Shown here one piece after another: positions 17,889 through 26,236 of a DNA stretch of 54,640 nt. Made by a program: the position numbers and the translations under genes. This DNA comes from Deltaproteobacteria bacterium (lineage in GTDB: Bacteria; Desulfobacterota; Desulfobulbia; Desulfobulbales; SURF-16). Under the pieces are notes generated by a model. The model was not told the origin of the DNA, made no database searches, and worked only from the letters and a program-made list of their open reading frames with translations. Within the stretch, counting starts at the first letter, position 1. Every line of letters starts with the position of its first letter. The stretch lies in assembly GCA_016219175.1 (NCBI GenBank), contig JACRCD010000056.1, forward strand, positions 1 to 54,640, given 5' to 3'.

Positions 17889-19025
17889 ATGGTTAAAAAC
17901 CCGACAATAAAAGTCAGGCCATGGTGCCCTTTTTGCGGCCAGGACGTGAACGAACCACGCGAGCCGGTGCAACGGAAGATGAATGAATTCAAGGTCGGCG
18001 CCTGCCAATGCGGCGCTGTCTATACCTCGGACCCCACCGGATTCAATGTTGGTTCGGCCATGGTTGAGTGTCTGGTTCATGCCTGCGACGACAACTGGGA
18101 CTTTGCCTGGGAATTGACGGCGGATGATGATTATCTCACCGCCCGCATCGATAATTATGATGAGCAGACCCATCAGGTTTATGAGACAAAAAACGTAGAT
18201 GGCCGCAAGGTGGCCGGGGTTCTCTACTTCGTCCGGCTGACCCGGGATTTTGCCGAACTCTCCAAAAAACTCAAAACCCACAAGCAGGCAACCGATGAAA
18301 AGCTGCACAAACCCGCGACAAAATTTGTCATTCCCGAAATGGAGCCGGCCAGGGATCCCAAACGCAAGAAGAAAAAGGCGAATAAAGCTGACATCGAAAA
18401 GATGGTTTTTGCCGGAGACATTGACGCCCTGGTGGATTTCAGCTTTGACGATCCGAAGACCCTGCGCTTCATGCTGAGGCTTCTTTACGATCCAAGGGAA
18501 GAGAAACGCTGGTTCTGCGCCCATGTCATCGGCCAGGTCTGTGCCCGAATCGCCACCAGAAAACCCGGCACGGTCAGCGATCTGTTGCACAGGATGTTTG
18601 AGTCATGCACGGATTCCGCCTCCACCCACTGGGGACTGATTGAGGCGATAGGCTCGATTATTGCCGCGCGCGCGGACATCTTTGGCGGTTTCGCCCGTCA
18701 TCTGCTCATGTATCGAGGTGTTCCATCCAGCAGGGTTCATGTCCTGTGGGCCATGGGCGCCATCGCCGAGAAAAGTCCCGATGTTGTCCGCAATACCCCG
18801 ATTTACAGCGTTTTTCCCTATGTCAACAACCCGGAACCGCTGACCAGAGGGCACGCCATACGTCTGCTGGGCCGCATTAATGCCCTGGAACTGAAAGGGG
18901 AAATTGAAAAGCAAATTGATGACCCCGCACCCCTGATTGTTTACGAAAACGGCCTGCCCGTACCAACCACGGTCGGCGAATTGGCCAGGCAGGCCCTGTC
19001 CGTCATGACAGATCAACCGGAGTAA
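17889..19025 (+). CDS. DVU0298-like HEAT-type protein of sulfate reducers
   Basis: A 378-residue cytoplasmic protein. The N-terminus has a zinc-ribbon-like pair (WCPFCGQ and ACQCGA, Cys-x2-Cys and Cys-x-Cys). A linker rich in Lys (KRKKKKANK, about 157-165) leads to a helical HEAT/armadillo-like C-terminal half with repeated WFCAHVIGQVCARI and VHVLWAMGAIAEK helices. It resembles proteins annotated as the DVU0298 family in sulfate reducers; I recall no established function. It sits two bases after the TPR gene. The zinc site and the HEAT assignment are read from pattern only. Confidence 0.7.
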   Translation: MVKNPTIKVRPWCPFCGQDVNEPREPVQRKMNEFKVGACQCGAVYTSDPTGFNVGSAMVECLVHACDDNWDFAWELTADDDYLTARIDNYDEQTHQVYETKNVDGRKVAGVLYFVRLTRDFAELSKKLKTHKQATDEKLHKPATKFVIPEMEPARDPKRKKKKANKADIEKMVFAGDIDALVDFSFDDPKTLRFMLRLLYDPREEKRWFCAHVIGQVCARIATRKPGTVSDLLHRMFESCTDSASTHWGLIEAIGSIIAARADIFGGFARHLLMYRGVPSSRVHVLWAMGAIAEKSPDVVRNTPIYSVFPYVNNPEPLTRGHAIRLLGRINALELKGEIEKQIDDPAPLIVYENGLPVPTTVGELARQALSVMTDQPE

Positions 19026-19101
19026 GCAGTAAACCCATCGATACCAATGCAATAGTTAAACAAGGAGACTCTTGCGGAATGACGACAATGAACGTTCCGT
19101 C

Positions 19102-19131
19102 ATTCCGGGCAAGCGCGGCGCGACCCGGAAT
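19102..19131. repeat. Short palindromic dispersed repeat
   Basis: ATTCCGGG (19102-19109) pairs with CCCGGAAT (19124-19131) around a GC-rich loop, of the same general kind as the hairpin at 2801-2820. It lies in the 287-base gap between two genes of the dsr neighbourhood and has no obvious regulatory position. Confidence 0.5.
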
Positions 19132-19312
19132 CCCTTGTGCTTTCCGGATTCCCGCTTGAGTTTATCCTCACGTCAGTGGGGACGCCAATGACGGCAAATT
19201 GATTTTATGTCATTTTGCAAGAGGCTCCAATAGCTGATAAATTTCAATCGGACTGGCCGAAGGTCTCAACGCCTGGGCCGTGACAACAACAGAGATATTT
19301 CCGGAGCAACCA

Positions 19313-19888
19313 ATGAGCGATATCAAGATGAACGAAAAGGAAAAAAAAGAAGCTAAAAGCCAGGCCCGCCTTGATTACGAAGAGGGCCTCTCCCTACTGA
19401 AAAGCGGCCAAACCGCCCAGGCGGCAAATATGTTTCACAATGCCCTGTTAGGCTTTGAGCAGGAAAAAGATAGCATCGGGGTGGCCAATGCCGCTGATAA
19501 ATTAGGCGACATCTGCGCGGAACGGCGGGATATGGAAAAAGCATTGCAACATTATGATCGCGTCACCTCCATCTGTCACGATCAAGGGGACAGCCTCAGC
19601 GTCTTCTCCCTCGATAAAAAGAAGGCGAAGCTCTATGCCGACTGCGGCCGGCACGAAGAGGCAATCGCCCGCTACCTTGACATCATTGATGAATATAACG
19701 CCATGAGAAATCCCCAGGGCACGGTGAGTACCCTCGAAATCCTCGCCGGGATTTATATTGATGCGGGCAAACGATACAAGGCCGCGGACTGTTTCCGCAC
19801 CGCGGCCTCCATCCATGCCAAGTATAAGCACGCGAAACATGCCGAAGCCTTGCTCAAGAAAGCCGAGGAGGTCCTCATAGAGGCCTGA
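19313..19888 (+). CDS. TPR-repeat protein
   Basis: About 191 residues from the ATG at 19313 (MSDIKMNEKEKKEAKSQ), preceded by GGAG. Several TPR units follow, including ARLDYEEGLSLLKSGQTAQAANMF, GVANAADKLGDICAERRDMEKALQHYD and TLEILAGIYIDAGKRYKAAD. There is no signal peptide. It is transcribed towards dsrD and shares a bidirectional terminator with it. It is the second TPR gene within 2.7 kb. Partners and function are unknown. Confidence 0.82.
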   Translation: MSDIKMNEKEKKEAKSQARLDYEEGLSLLKSGQTAQAANMFHNALLGFEQEKDSIGVANAADKLGDICAERRDMEKALQHYDRVTSICHDQGDSLSVFSLDKKKAKLYADCGRHEEAIARYLDIIDEYNAMRNPQGTVSTLEILAGIYIDAGKRYKAADCFRTAASIHAKYKHAKHAEALLKKAEEVLIEA

Positions 19889-19920
19889 AAGACCCTTGGC
19901 GTGGCTGAAATAAAATAAAA

Positions 19921-19952
19921 AAAACCGGCTGTTCTTGCGAACAGCCGGTTTT
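19921..19952. terminator. Bidirectional rho-independent terminator
   Basis: A perfect 14-bp stem (19921-19934 with 19939-19952), TTGC loop, core CCGGCTGTTC. It is flanked by A-rich sequence on the left and a T-run on the right, so it can end both the TPR gene (plus strand) and the dsrABD operon (minus strand). Confidence 0.92.
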
Positions 19953-19979
19953 TTTTATTTTATACAGTCAGATTGCTGG

Positions 19980-20234
19980 CTATTTACTTTCTTCAGCCGC
20001 TTCTCTTGTTTCCTCGTTTTTGATCCTGGAGGGCAGGGCGTACATGGTTGTGCTGCCGCTTGACCAGAACATCAGCTTGCCTTCCTTGACAAGATCATTG
20101 GCAACGTTTTTCACATTGCGAGGCTTAGCATCCGGATCACACTCGTAAAAATCCTTGATGTACAACTGTGGTTTAGGAGCCTTGGTAGCCTTCTCAATCA
20201 TTGCTGCCTTTAGTTCATCAATGCTTAAAGCCAT
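19980..20234 (-). CDS. dsrD: Dissimilatory sulfite reductase accessory protein DsrD
   Basis: An 84-residue winged-helix protein starting MALSIDELKAAMIEK. The start at 20234 follows AGGAG; an in-frame upstream ATG at 20303 would add a tail not found in the family. Conserved DsrD features include LYIKDFYECDP and KNVANDLVKEGKLMFWSSGSTTMY. DsrD activates DsrAB and is characteristic of reductive-type sulfate or sulfite reducers, so its presence argues against the oxidative rDsr pathway. It is last in dsrABD, 116 bases after dsrB. Confidence 0.95.
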   Translation of the reverse strand: MALSIDELKAAMIEKATKAPKPQLYIKDFYECDPDAKPRNVKNVANDLVKEGKLMFWSSGSTTMYALPSRIKNEETREAAEESK

Positions 20235-20350
20235 TTCATTTACTCCTTTTAGTAATGAGTCCAGGCATGCTTCCAATTTTGTCATTATGGACTGCAGGAA
20301 CACGACGATCCCGCAGTCCTTGGAAGCCCCGACTGCTTAAAGGCAGTCAA

Positions 20351-21481
20351 TTACTTAATATGGCTGGTGAACTTGAACTGAGTAGAGGTTCTCCATGTAT
20401 CATAAGCCAGGCGATAATCATCAATTGACTTGATGGTAAAAGGAATCCCTGTTTTTTCAAAGAATTTCTCCCAGCCAATTCTTTCAGCCCACTCGCCAAT
20501 ACGCTCGTATTTGCGGGCGTCCTTTGCGTAAACTTCAAGAATATTCTTTACCGCGGCAACCGTCTCCGGCCAGCGCGGAGTATTGTTGGGCAGAAAAGGA
20601 ATAACCAGCTTGGAGAATTTCGGCATGGAACGGGAGTTGGAAACCTTACCGCCAACCAGGATGGCGATACCGTCACCTTCCGGATCCGCAAGCGGCATGG
20701 CGGGACACATGGTGTAGCAGTTACCGCAGAACATACAGCGATCCGCGTTAACCTTTACTGACTTCACTTCCTGTCCGGCGCTGTTGGTAGCCTTGATGGG
20801 CTTGACAGCTCCAAGGGGACAGGCGGAAATAGCCAGGGGCAGCTCGCACAGACCCGAGATGGCATCGTGATCGATCATCGGCGGTTTGCGATGTACACCG
20901 AGGATAGCGATATCGGAAGCATGCACGGCGCCGCACATGTTCAGACAGCAGGCCAGGGCCACACGAACCTGAGCAGGCAGGGTCATGCTGGTGAAGTAGT
21001 CAAACAGTTCATCCATAACAGCCTTGACAACGCCGGAAGCGTCCGTGGCCGGTGTATGGCAATGCACCCAACCCTGGGTATGCACGATGTTCGACACACT
21101 TGCGCCGGTAGCGCCAACCGGGAATTTATTGCCGCGGCTGGCCAGATCATCAAGCAAAGGCTGAACCTTGGCCTTGGAATCAACCATGAACTCAACGTTA
21201 TTCCTGGTGGTCCAACGGACAAACCCGTCACAATGCGCGTCAGCAATATCACAAATCTCGCGGATATGGTCAATACTGATCAGACGGGCGGCACCGACGC
21301 GTACTGTCCAGCACTCGTCGCCACTCTCTGCCTTGTGCATGAGAACGCCCGGCTGGGTAATCTCATGGTAAAGCCATTTCCCGAAATTCTTTTTAATCAC
21401 CGCCGGGAAAAACTGCTCATAATGCGGGGGACCGATATCTGTTATTCTATCCTGCATCGGATTAGCTGGATCGTAACCCAT
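20351..21481 (-). CDS. dsrB: Dissimilatory sulfite reductase beta subunit
   Basis: A 376-residue siroheme/[4Fe-4S] protein. The catalytic-cluster region is visible in [18 protein letters not shown]. The inserted ferredoxin domain is [21 protein letters not shown]. The N-terminus ([19 protein letters not shown]) is typical DsrB. With DsrA it forms the cytoplasmic alpha2-beta2 enzyme that reduces sulfite, passing a trisulfide to DsrC. DsrC and DsrMKJOP are not in the window. It lies 63 bases after dsrA, with a GGAGG-like ribosome site. Confidence 0.98.
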   Translation of the reverse strand: MGYDPANPMQDRITDIGPPHYEQFFPAVIKKNFGKWLYHEITQPGVLMHKAESGDECWTVRVGAARLISIDHIREICDIADAHCDGFVRWTTRNNVEFMVDSKAKVQPLLDDLASRGNKFPVGATGASVSNIVHTQGWVHCHTPATDASGVVKAVMDELFDYFTSMTLPAQVRVALACCLNMCGAVHASDIAILGVHRKPPMIDHDAISGLCELPLAISACPLGAVKPIKATNSAGQEVKSVKVNADRCMFCGNCYTMCPAMPLADPEGDGIAILVGGKVSNSRSMPKFSKLVIPFLPNNTPRWPETVAAVKNILEVYAKDARKYERIGEWAERIGWEKFFEKTGIPFTIKSIDDYRLAYDTWRTSTQFKFTSHIK

Positions 21482-21544
21482 AAATATACCTCCTTATGTC
21501 AGTAAGTATAGAGCTTAAATTATATTATTTATGCGTAACAGTGA

Positions 21545-22825
21545 TCATTGCGCGTGACGTTTACGGAATTCCCTGATGTCGCGCTCGAAACCGCCTTCTA
21601 CTTCTTCGTCTGACCAGAAAACATAGGGGTTGGAGCGGGGTTCCCTGACATGCTGCGGAATAGGCTCAACCTCCATTACTTTCAGGAAGGTGGGCAGACC
21701 GACACGCTGAATGGTCTCACCGACGCGCTCGCGGTTCTTACCGACTTCCATCCACCAATCCCAGATCTTCTCGATCTTCTCGACAACCTCTTCAAACTCG
21801 GTCTCGGCATCGATCTTGACAAACGGGAAGGTCATGGTGGCGAACTGGGCGCCATCCAGGATCGGGGCCTTGGCGCCGACACAGATGGTTGCACCCTGCT
21901 CTGCGCCCGGACGAAGGGCGCGTGGCATGACGTTGATGCAATGCATGCAGCGTGTGCACTCTTTGTTGTCGATTTTCAAGGTATCCCCTTCCATCCACAT
22001 ACAGCCGGTGGGACACAGGTCGATAACCTCTTTCTTGATGTCAAACTTACCCCAGTCGCGACCGCTATGGGCGCCGCCGTTTGAAGGAGTTTTGCCATCA
22101 ATATAGGCTTTCACCTCCGCCTGATTAATGCGGATGTCATCACGCCAGGTGCCGATAACAGCAAAGTCGGAACGGGCGATAGCGGCAACGCAGTCGTTGG
22201 GGCATGCGGAAAATTTAAATTTAAACTTGTAGGGGAAGGCCGGACGGTGGATCTCATCCTGATAATGATTGGTCAGGAAATGGCAGAGCGCCTGTGAATC
22301 ATAGCAGGCCCACTCACAACGTGACTTGCCGAGACAGCAGGCAGGGGTACGCAGGTTGGATCCTGAACCGCCGAGATCCTGATTCAGATCATGGGTCAGC
22401 TCATAGAACAGGGGCTCCAGATTCGGGGTAGTTGTACCGAGCAATACCATGTCACCGGTTGAGCCGTGCATGTTGGTCATACCGGAACCGTATTTCTGCC
22501 ACAGATCACAGATGGCCCGCAGTTTCGCGGCACTGTAATACATACCTGAGGGCTGGGCGATACGTACGGTGTGGAAATGGGCAACACCGGGGAACTGCTT
22601 GGGCACATCGGAATAACGGCCGACGATACCACCGCCGTATCCGAATACACCGACGATACCACCATGTTTCCAGTGGGTGATTCTGTCTTTGTAAGACAGC
22701 TCAACCTGGCCCAGAATGTCCCAGCATTCCGGTTTTGTTGCGGCCTGGCGCTTTATATCTGTAACAAAGCTTGGCCATGGTCCTTTCTCGAGTTCGTCCA
22801 ATAAGGGCGTATCATGCTTTGGCAT
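21545..22825 (-). CDS. dsrA: Dissimilatory sulfite reductase alpha subunit
   Basis: A 426-residue subunit. The siroheme-cluster Cys motifs are in TPACCLGKSRCEWACYD and SACPNDCVAAIA. The ferredoxin domain holds CPTGCMWM and ECTRCMHCINVMP. DsrA catalyses six-electron reduction of sulfite with DsrB. The length matches reductive bacterial DsrA. The gene opens the operon, with a roughly 140-base leader after the predicted start site near 22968. AGGAGG lies close upstream of the ATG. It is suitable for phylogenetic placement of the organism. Confidence 0.98.
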   Translation of the reverse strand: MPKHDTPLLDELEKGPWPSFVTDIKRQAATKPECWDILGQVELSYKDRITHWKHGGIVGVFGYGGGIVGRYSDVPKQFPGVAHFHTVRIAQPSGMYYSAAKLRAICDLWQKYGSGMTNMHGSTGDMVLLGTTTPNLEPLFYELTHDLNQDLGGSGSNLRTPACCLGKSRCEWACYDSQALCHFLTNHYQDEIHRPAFPYKFKFKFSACPNDCVAAIARSDFAVIGTWRDDIRINQAEVKAYIDGKTPSNGGAHSGRDWGKFDIKKEVIDLCPTGCMWMEGDTLKIDNKECTRCMHCINVMPRALRPGAEQGATICVGAKAPILDGAQFATMTFPFVKIDAETEFEEVVEKIEKIWDWWMEVGKNRERVGETIQRVGLPTFLKVMEVEPIPQHVREPRSNPYVFWSDEEVEGGFERDIREFRKRHAQ

Positions 22826-22949
22826 TTTCTCGTTTCCTCCTAAGGATCTGTTAATATGTAAGCCTAAACCTGCTCACCTGTCAGCTTATCATTTATGATG
22901 CGCCTTATTACGCTCCACCTTTTTTTGCTGCAGAATGAACAAACACATT

Positions 22950-23003
22950 ACTGAATAGTAATTCAGTTTTGACGAATCTATCCACCTCACAAGGTTTTGT
23001 CAA
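22950..23003 (-). promoter_or_regulatory. Promoter and palindromic operator candidate of dsrABD
   Basis: On the minus strand: -35 TTGACA (22998-23003), exactly 17 bases, -10 TAGATT (22975-22980). The predicted start, near 22968, is directly followed by the palindrome ACTGAAT-AGTA-ATTCAGT (22950-22967), placed where a repressor would block initiation or where the RNA would begin with a hairpin. A sigma70-type core promoter fits a highly expressed energy gene. The regulator is unknown. Confidence 0.75.
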
Positions 23004-23164
23004 CAAAAAATCTTTATCTTTTCGATGAAAATTTCTGCCTGCCGCGCAGGCCCGAGACCCGCAATTCCGGCCGCGAAAAATTAATGGGACAAGCCCTGCT
23101 CCACCGCCTGCTTTTTTCCGATCGCGGCCGGCGAGGCCGCCTGGAGAAAAACTTTTTCCCAAGA

Positions 23165-23349
23165 CTTGATGGCGTCGTAAAAAATACCCTGAAGGGCATA
23201 AATCCGAGCTCCTGCGTTGTAGCGCATTTTTGTTCGTTCGGCATACCACATGTATTGCCTCACTCTCAAAAATACACTACACCTTGTATATCGAATTTTG
23301 TTACTTAGCCATCCGGGCTTTGTCGCCGACTTTTTACGAGTTCATCAAG
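23165..23349 (-). repeat. MITE-like dispersed repeat, copy A
   Basis: A 185-base element bounded by CTTGATG and CATCAAG. The terminal arms pair further (CTTGATGGCGTCGTAAAAAA against the complement of TTTTTACGAGTTCATCAAG). In reverse complement it matches the plus-strand copy at the right end of the window (54499-54640) almost base for base, and copy B (26056-26212) at its ends and in several internal blocks. It encodes no protein. Confidence 0.85.
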
Positions 23350-23521
23350 ACTTTTTTTTAGACAAAATTTTCCGGCAACATGGTTATAGTAGGATATGAA
23401 GCTGCACGACATGAGGGACTGCGTCACGAGATAAATCAGGACCTGCCGGCCCCGCAACCGTCTGTCTCCAGCCCAAACACCCGAACAGTTTCTTTATTAA
23501 CCCAATTATTGCGAAACCATT

Positions 23522-23878
23522 GTGTCACGACCAAAGAAAAAACGGCTCTGCGAAGGGAAGCTGTGCGGCCGCGCCTTTAAACCGGCGCGCATCCCCATGA
23601 CCAAACTGCGCAAGATCGATCTCCTGCGGGATGAGCTCGAAACATTAAAGCTCTGCGACATGGAAGGGTTGACCCAGGAAGAGGCCGGCCTGAAAATGGG
23701 GATCTCCCGCGGCACGGTCCAGCGCCTTCTCACCCGGGCCAGACACAAGGTGACGGAGGCCCTGGTGACCGGTTCCGCCCTGGTCTTCCAGGAGGATTAT
23801 CCAGAAATCCCGCAGCTCCAGACCGGGGTCTCCGATATGAGGAAAAAAAATGAGGAAGCAGATGACTCAGGTGCTTAG
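23522..23878 (+). CDS. DUF134 (UPF0251) helix-turn-helix protein
   Basis: A 118-residue protein beginning at a GTG (MSRPKKKRLCEGKLCGRAFKP). It has the DUF134 N-terminal Cys-containing segment and a sigma70-region-4-like HTH (EGLTQEEAGLKMGISRGTVQRLLTRAR, about residues 50-76). DUF134 proteins are DNA-binding and usually lie beside NifX/NifB-type iron-molybdenum-cofactor-like genes, as here (convergent neighbour). It probably regulates that gene or a metal or sulfur response; the target is unknown. No strong ribosome site is visible before the GTG. Confidence 0.88.
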   Translation: MSRPKKKRLCEGKLCGRAFKPARIPMTKLRKIDLLRDELETLKLCDMEGLTQEEAGLKMGISRGTVQRLLTRARHKVTEALVTGSALVFQEDYPEIPQLQTGVSDMRKKNEEADDSGA

Positions 23879-23946
23879 GCTGAAGGGTGCAGGCACCTGA
23901 CTTATTAATACATGTCACGGCGCCGCCTGTCCCCTTCAGCCTTAAG
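23874..23946. terminator. Inverted repeat between convergent DUF134 and NifX-like genes
   Basis: CTTAGGCTGAAGGG (23874-23887) pairs with CCCCTTCAGCCTTAAG (23931-23946) with one bulge, across a 43-base loop. It overlaps the DUF134 stop and lies between convergent genes, so a transcription-ending or RNA-stabilising role fits. There is no U-tract. Confidence 0.5.
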
Positions 23947-23979
23947 CCTTCAGTCTATCGCCCCGAGCAGTTACATAAA

Positions 23980-24375
23980 TTAATGATGGCAGTCGCCTCC
24001 GCCCTTGCAGGCCTGGCCCGGGTCCATCATGGTCAGCCGGTTCTCCAGAAAGCCGCTGACAATCTCCCGCACATTCGCATATTCTTCGCGGGAGGCAAAG
24101 TAGACATCTATCCCCACCTCTTTAAATCCCAGAAGCGGCCGCATGCCCATGCCGCCAACCACCAGGGCGTCGACATTCCTCTCCTTGAGCAGCTGCACCG
24201 GTTCCATGCAGCCGCCGGCGCCGTGCTCCACGTTGCCGAATGTCTCCACCCCATTTATTTTCCCGTCCTGCAAATCAACCAGGGTGAAAAGCTCGCAATG
24301 CCCGAAATGATCGGACCTGTCGGCTTCCATGCCGCCAGGGTTGTTGGTCGGTACCGCCAGTTTCAATGTTTTCAT
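23980..24375 (-). CDS. NifX/NifB-C-like (dinitrogenase FeMo-cofactor fold) protein
   Basis: A 131-residue protein of the Fe-Mo cofactor-binding fold: KLAVPTNNPGGMEADRSDHFGHC, then ALVVGGMGMRPLLGFKEVGIDVYF, ending in a metal-binding tail DPGQACKGGGDCHH. Stand-alone members are widespread in anaerobes and are not limited to nitrogen fixation; no nif gene is near. It ends the operon DUF302, ACR3-type transporter, NifX-like (17 bases from the transporter stop). A role in metal handling is likely; the ligand is unknown. Confidence 0.85.
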   Translation of the reverse strand: MKTLKLAVPTNNPGGMEADRSDHFGHCELFTLVDLQDGKINGVETFGNVEHGAGGCMEPVQLLKERNVDALVVGGMGMRPLLGFKEVGIDVYFASREEYANVREIVSGFLENRLTMMDPGQACKGGGDCHH

Positions 24376-24392
24376 GACAATCTCCTTTGTTT

Positions 24393-25379
24393 TTACGCCC
24401 CCTCGGCCGGGGGACCAAATATTGTATCGGTGTACTTGACATACCAGGCAGCCGACTGCACCTGGATAATATAGGAAAGGGCAATAACCAGGGCGGCATC
24501 GGCCCCCTGGGCGCCAAAGGCATTGACGGCAATGGCCAGGGCTATGGAAAGGTTGCGCATCACGGTGCCGTATACCAGGGCAATGGCATCTCCTCTCTTG
24601 AAAAGAAATTTCCCGGCCAGGGTGCTGATGAGAAAATTCACTGAATAGATAATCAGCAGCGGCACAAAAATCGAGCCGAGAACGGCCGGCTGCGTAAAAA
24701 TCTGGTTTGCCTTCAAGGCCATGGCCACAAAGACGATACCCAGCACACCCACCGTGGAGAGCGCGGGAAGACGCGGCATCATATCCTGCTTGAATTTCTG
24801 CATGCCGTATTTCTTGAGCAGGAATTGTCTGGTCAGATAACCAAACAGCATGGGGATAAAAACAATGATGACGATCTGCCTGACCACCAGATATATATCA
24901 ATATCAACCTTGGCGCCCAGGAGAAGCTGAACATACAGAGGCGTGGCCAAGGAACCAAGGGTCAGACCGATCACCGTCATGTTAATGGCCGCGCCCAGAT
25001 TGCCCTTGGCGAATCCGGTCCAGGAAATGGTCATGCCGCTGGTGGGCAGCAGGGAGGCAAGGAGCAAACCCAGGGCCATATAGGGTTGATCCGCAAAGAA
25101 AAAACGCCCGAGCCCGTAGGCCAGGAAGGGAATGAAGCAGAAATTGATAACCTGGGCCAGCAGCTGCAGTTTGACGTTTTTGACCCCCTCCCGCAGATGC
25201 TTGATGTTCAAGGTCACCATCATGGGGTAGACCATGAGGAAGGTGAAGGGAACGATCAGCGTTTTGAGCCGCGGCAGCAGCGATTGGTCCACACTCAGGC
25301 CGAATAAAAAACCGGCCGCCATCATGGCCGGAATGGCAATGAGCAAATTTTTATTGATTTTAATCAGAAAATTCCACAT
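24393..25379 (-). CDS. ACR3/BASS-family membrane transporter
   Basis: A 328-residue protein with about ten hydrophobic segments and BASS-fold features (LLASLLPTSGMTISWTGFAKGN in the crossover region; YGTVMRNLSIALAIA near the C-terminus). It resembles ACR3-type arsenite exporters and the wider bile-acid:sodium symporter family. The ACR3 Cys usually found in the fourth helix is not evident, so arsenite export should not be assumed. No arsC or arsR gene is adjacent. It lies between a DUF302 and a NifX-like gene on the same strand. Confidence 0.8.
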   Translation of the reverse strand: MWNFLIKINKNLLIAIPAMMAAGFLFGLSVDQSLLPRLKTLIVPFTFLMVYPMMVTLNIKHLREGVKNVKLQLLAQVINFCFIPFLAYGLGRFFFADQPYMALGLLLASLLPTSGMTISWTGFAKGNLGAAINMTVIGLTLGSLATPLYVQLLLGAKVDIDIYLVVRQIVIIVFIPMLFGYLTRQFLLKKYGMQKFKQDMMPRLPALSTVGVLGIVFVAMALKANQIFTQPAVLGSIFVPLLIIYSVNFLISTLAGKFLFKRGDAIALVYGTVMRNLSIALAIAVNAFGAQGADAALVIALSYIIQVQSAAWYVKYTDTIFGPPAEGA

Positions 25380-25438
25380 GGCTGTCTCCTTCAGGTCAGC
25401 AACGGGACGGGCAAAATCAAAAAGTCAGGCCTCCCTGA

Positions 25439-25849
25439 TCATTTCGCCTCGTCGATCATCGACCTGATCTTGGCATAGGTCTCGGCCAGGGCGCCAGGAA
25501 ACACCGGATCATCCACGACGTTTTTGATATCTTCCTCACTGTAGCTCAGAAAACGGACCTGGGTTTTGCCCTGCCCGGTGAAGACCATGACAAATTTCGG
25601 CATGAGAACGGCCCGCTCAGGGTTACCGCCCAAACTTTTAGCCGCCTTTTCCGGCTTGCAGACCTGGATCATGTGCAGATCAAAACCCTCTGCCACCTCC
25701 GTCCCATGCGCTCTAAACGCCCGGGCCATATCCATGCTGGACTCATTATTAATGATAAATCCGCTCCTGCGCAGAACCTCTCCCAGGGATTTGACAAACT
25801 CCCCGACACTCTTGGCCGACTCGATTGCGTAAACCTGATCTTTTTGCAC
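25439..25849 (-). CDS. DUF302 protein
   Basis: About 136 residues. I place the start at GTG 25849 because AAGGAG lies six bases upstream; the frame stays open to a TTG at 25879. The DUF302 block is visible (SVGEFVKSLGEVLRRSGF, then FDLHMIQVCKPEKAAKSL and VMVFTGQGKTQVRFLSYS). No signal peptide. The biochemical function of DUF302 is not established; members often accompany metal or sulfur genes. First gene of the operon with the ACR3/BASS transporter, 59 bases before it. Confidence 0.82.
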   Translation of the reverse strand: MQKDQVYAIESAKSVGEFVKSLGEVLRRSGFIINNESSMDMARAFRAHGTEVAEGFDLHMIQVCKPEKAAKSLGGNPERAVLMPKFVMVFTGQGKTQVRFLSYSEEDIKNVVDDPVFPGALAETYAKIRSMIDEAK

Positions 25850-25896
25850 GGCAGACTCCTTTTTCCCTTTTATATTCAAGAATGAAGCGTTATAAT

Positions 25897-25916
25897 TATG
25901 TGCATATGCTCACATA
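25897..25916. promoter_or_regulatory. Dyad upstream of the DUF302-transporter operon
   Basis: TATGTG (25897-25902) and CACATA (25911-25916) form an interrupted dyad with CATATG in the centre, 48 bases upstream of the DUF302 start codon. Dyads of this shape serve ArsR/SmtB-type repressors, but no such gene is adjacent, so the regulator is open. Confidence 0.45.
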
Positions 25917-26055
25917 TACGTCTTGCCGGAGACACTGTCAAGGAAGAATTTAAGTATTTTCTAAAATTTATACCCGCCGGATTGACACTGATCTTTTTTC
26001 GAGCTACGTTGCGGTATTTGCACCGGAGGCGAAAAATTTCCACGAAATCCGAATT

Positions 26056-26212
26056 AAGATAAACTCATAGAAAGTATCTGGATGGCTAAGCACAAAAGTT
26101 CGATAGACAAGGCGCGGTGGAGTCGCGAAAGCAGAGGCGTACAATAGGTACGCCGAGCATTTCGCGATCCCGCCGCAACGCAGCAGATCGGGCTTTTTGC
26201 GACGCCATCAAT
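26056..26212 (+). repeat. MITE-like dispersed repeat, copy B
   Basis: About 157 bases. It starts GATAAACTCATAGAAAGT and contains GGATGGCTAAG and TTCGATAGACAAGGCG, then ends TTTTTGCGACGCCATCAA, all shared with copies A and C. The centre diverges and is GC-richer, with its own inverted repeat (GGTACGCCGAGC region). It ends 24 bases before the CoA-disulfide-reductase gene and may influence it. Confidence 0.75.
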
Positions 26213-26236
26213 TAACCGGCCAGGGAGAAACACAGC

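Larger units (their letters stand above)
22826..23521. other. dsrA leader, promoter and MITE-like repeat
   Basis: This 696-base gap holds the dsr leader and promoter (to 23003), an unassigned GC-rich stretch (23030-23160), and repeat copy A (23165-23349). The last 170 bases are upstream of the DUF134 gene. No further gene is supported. Confidence 0.6.

Noticed and set aside
24393..25379. Firm call of arsenite exporter Acr3
   Set aside because: No evident ACR3 Cys and no arsR or arsC; only a BASS/ACR3-family assignment is supported.
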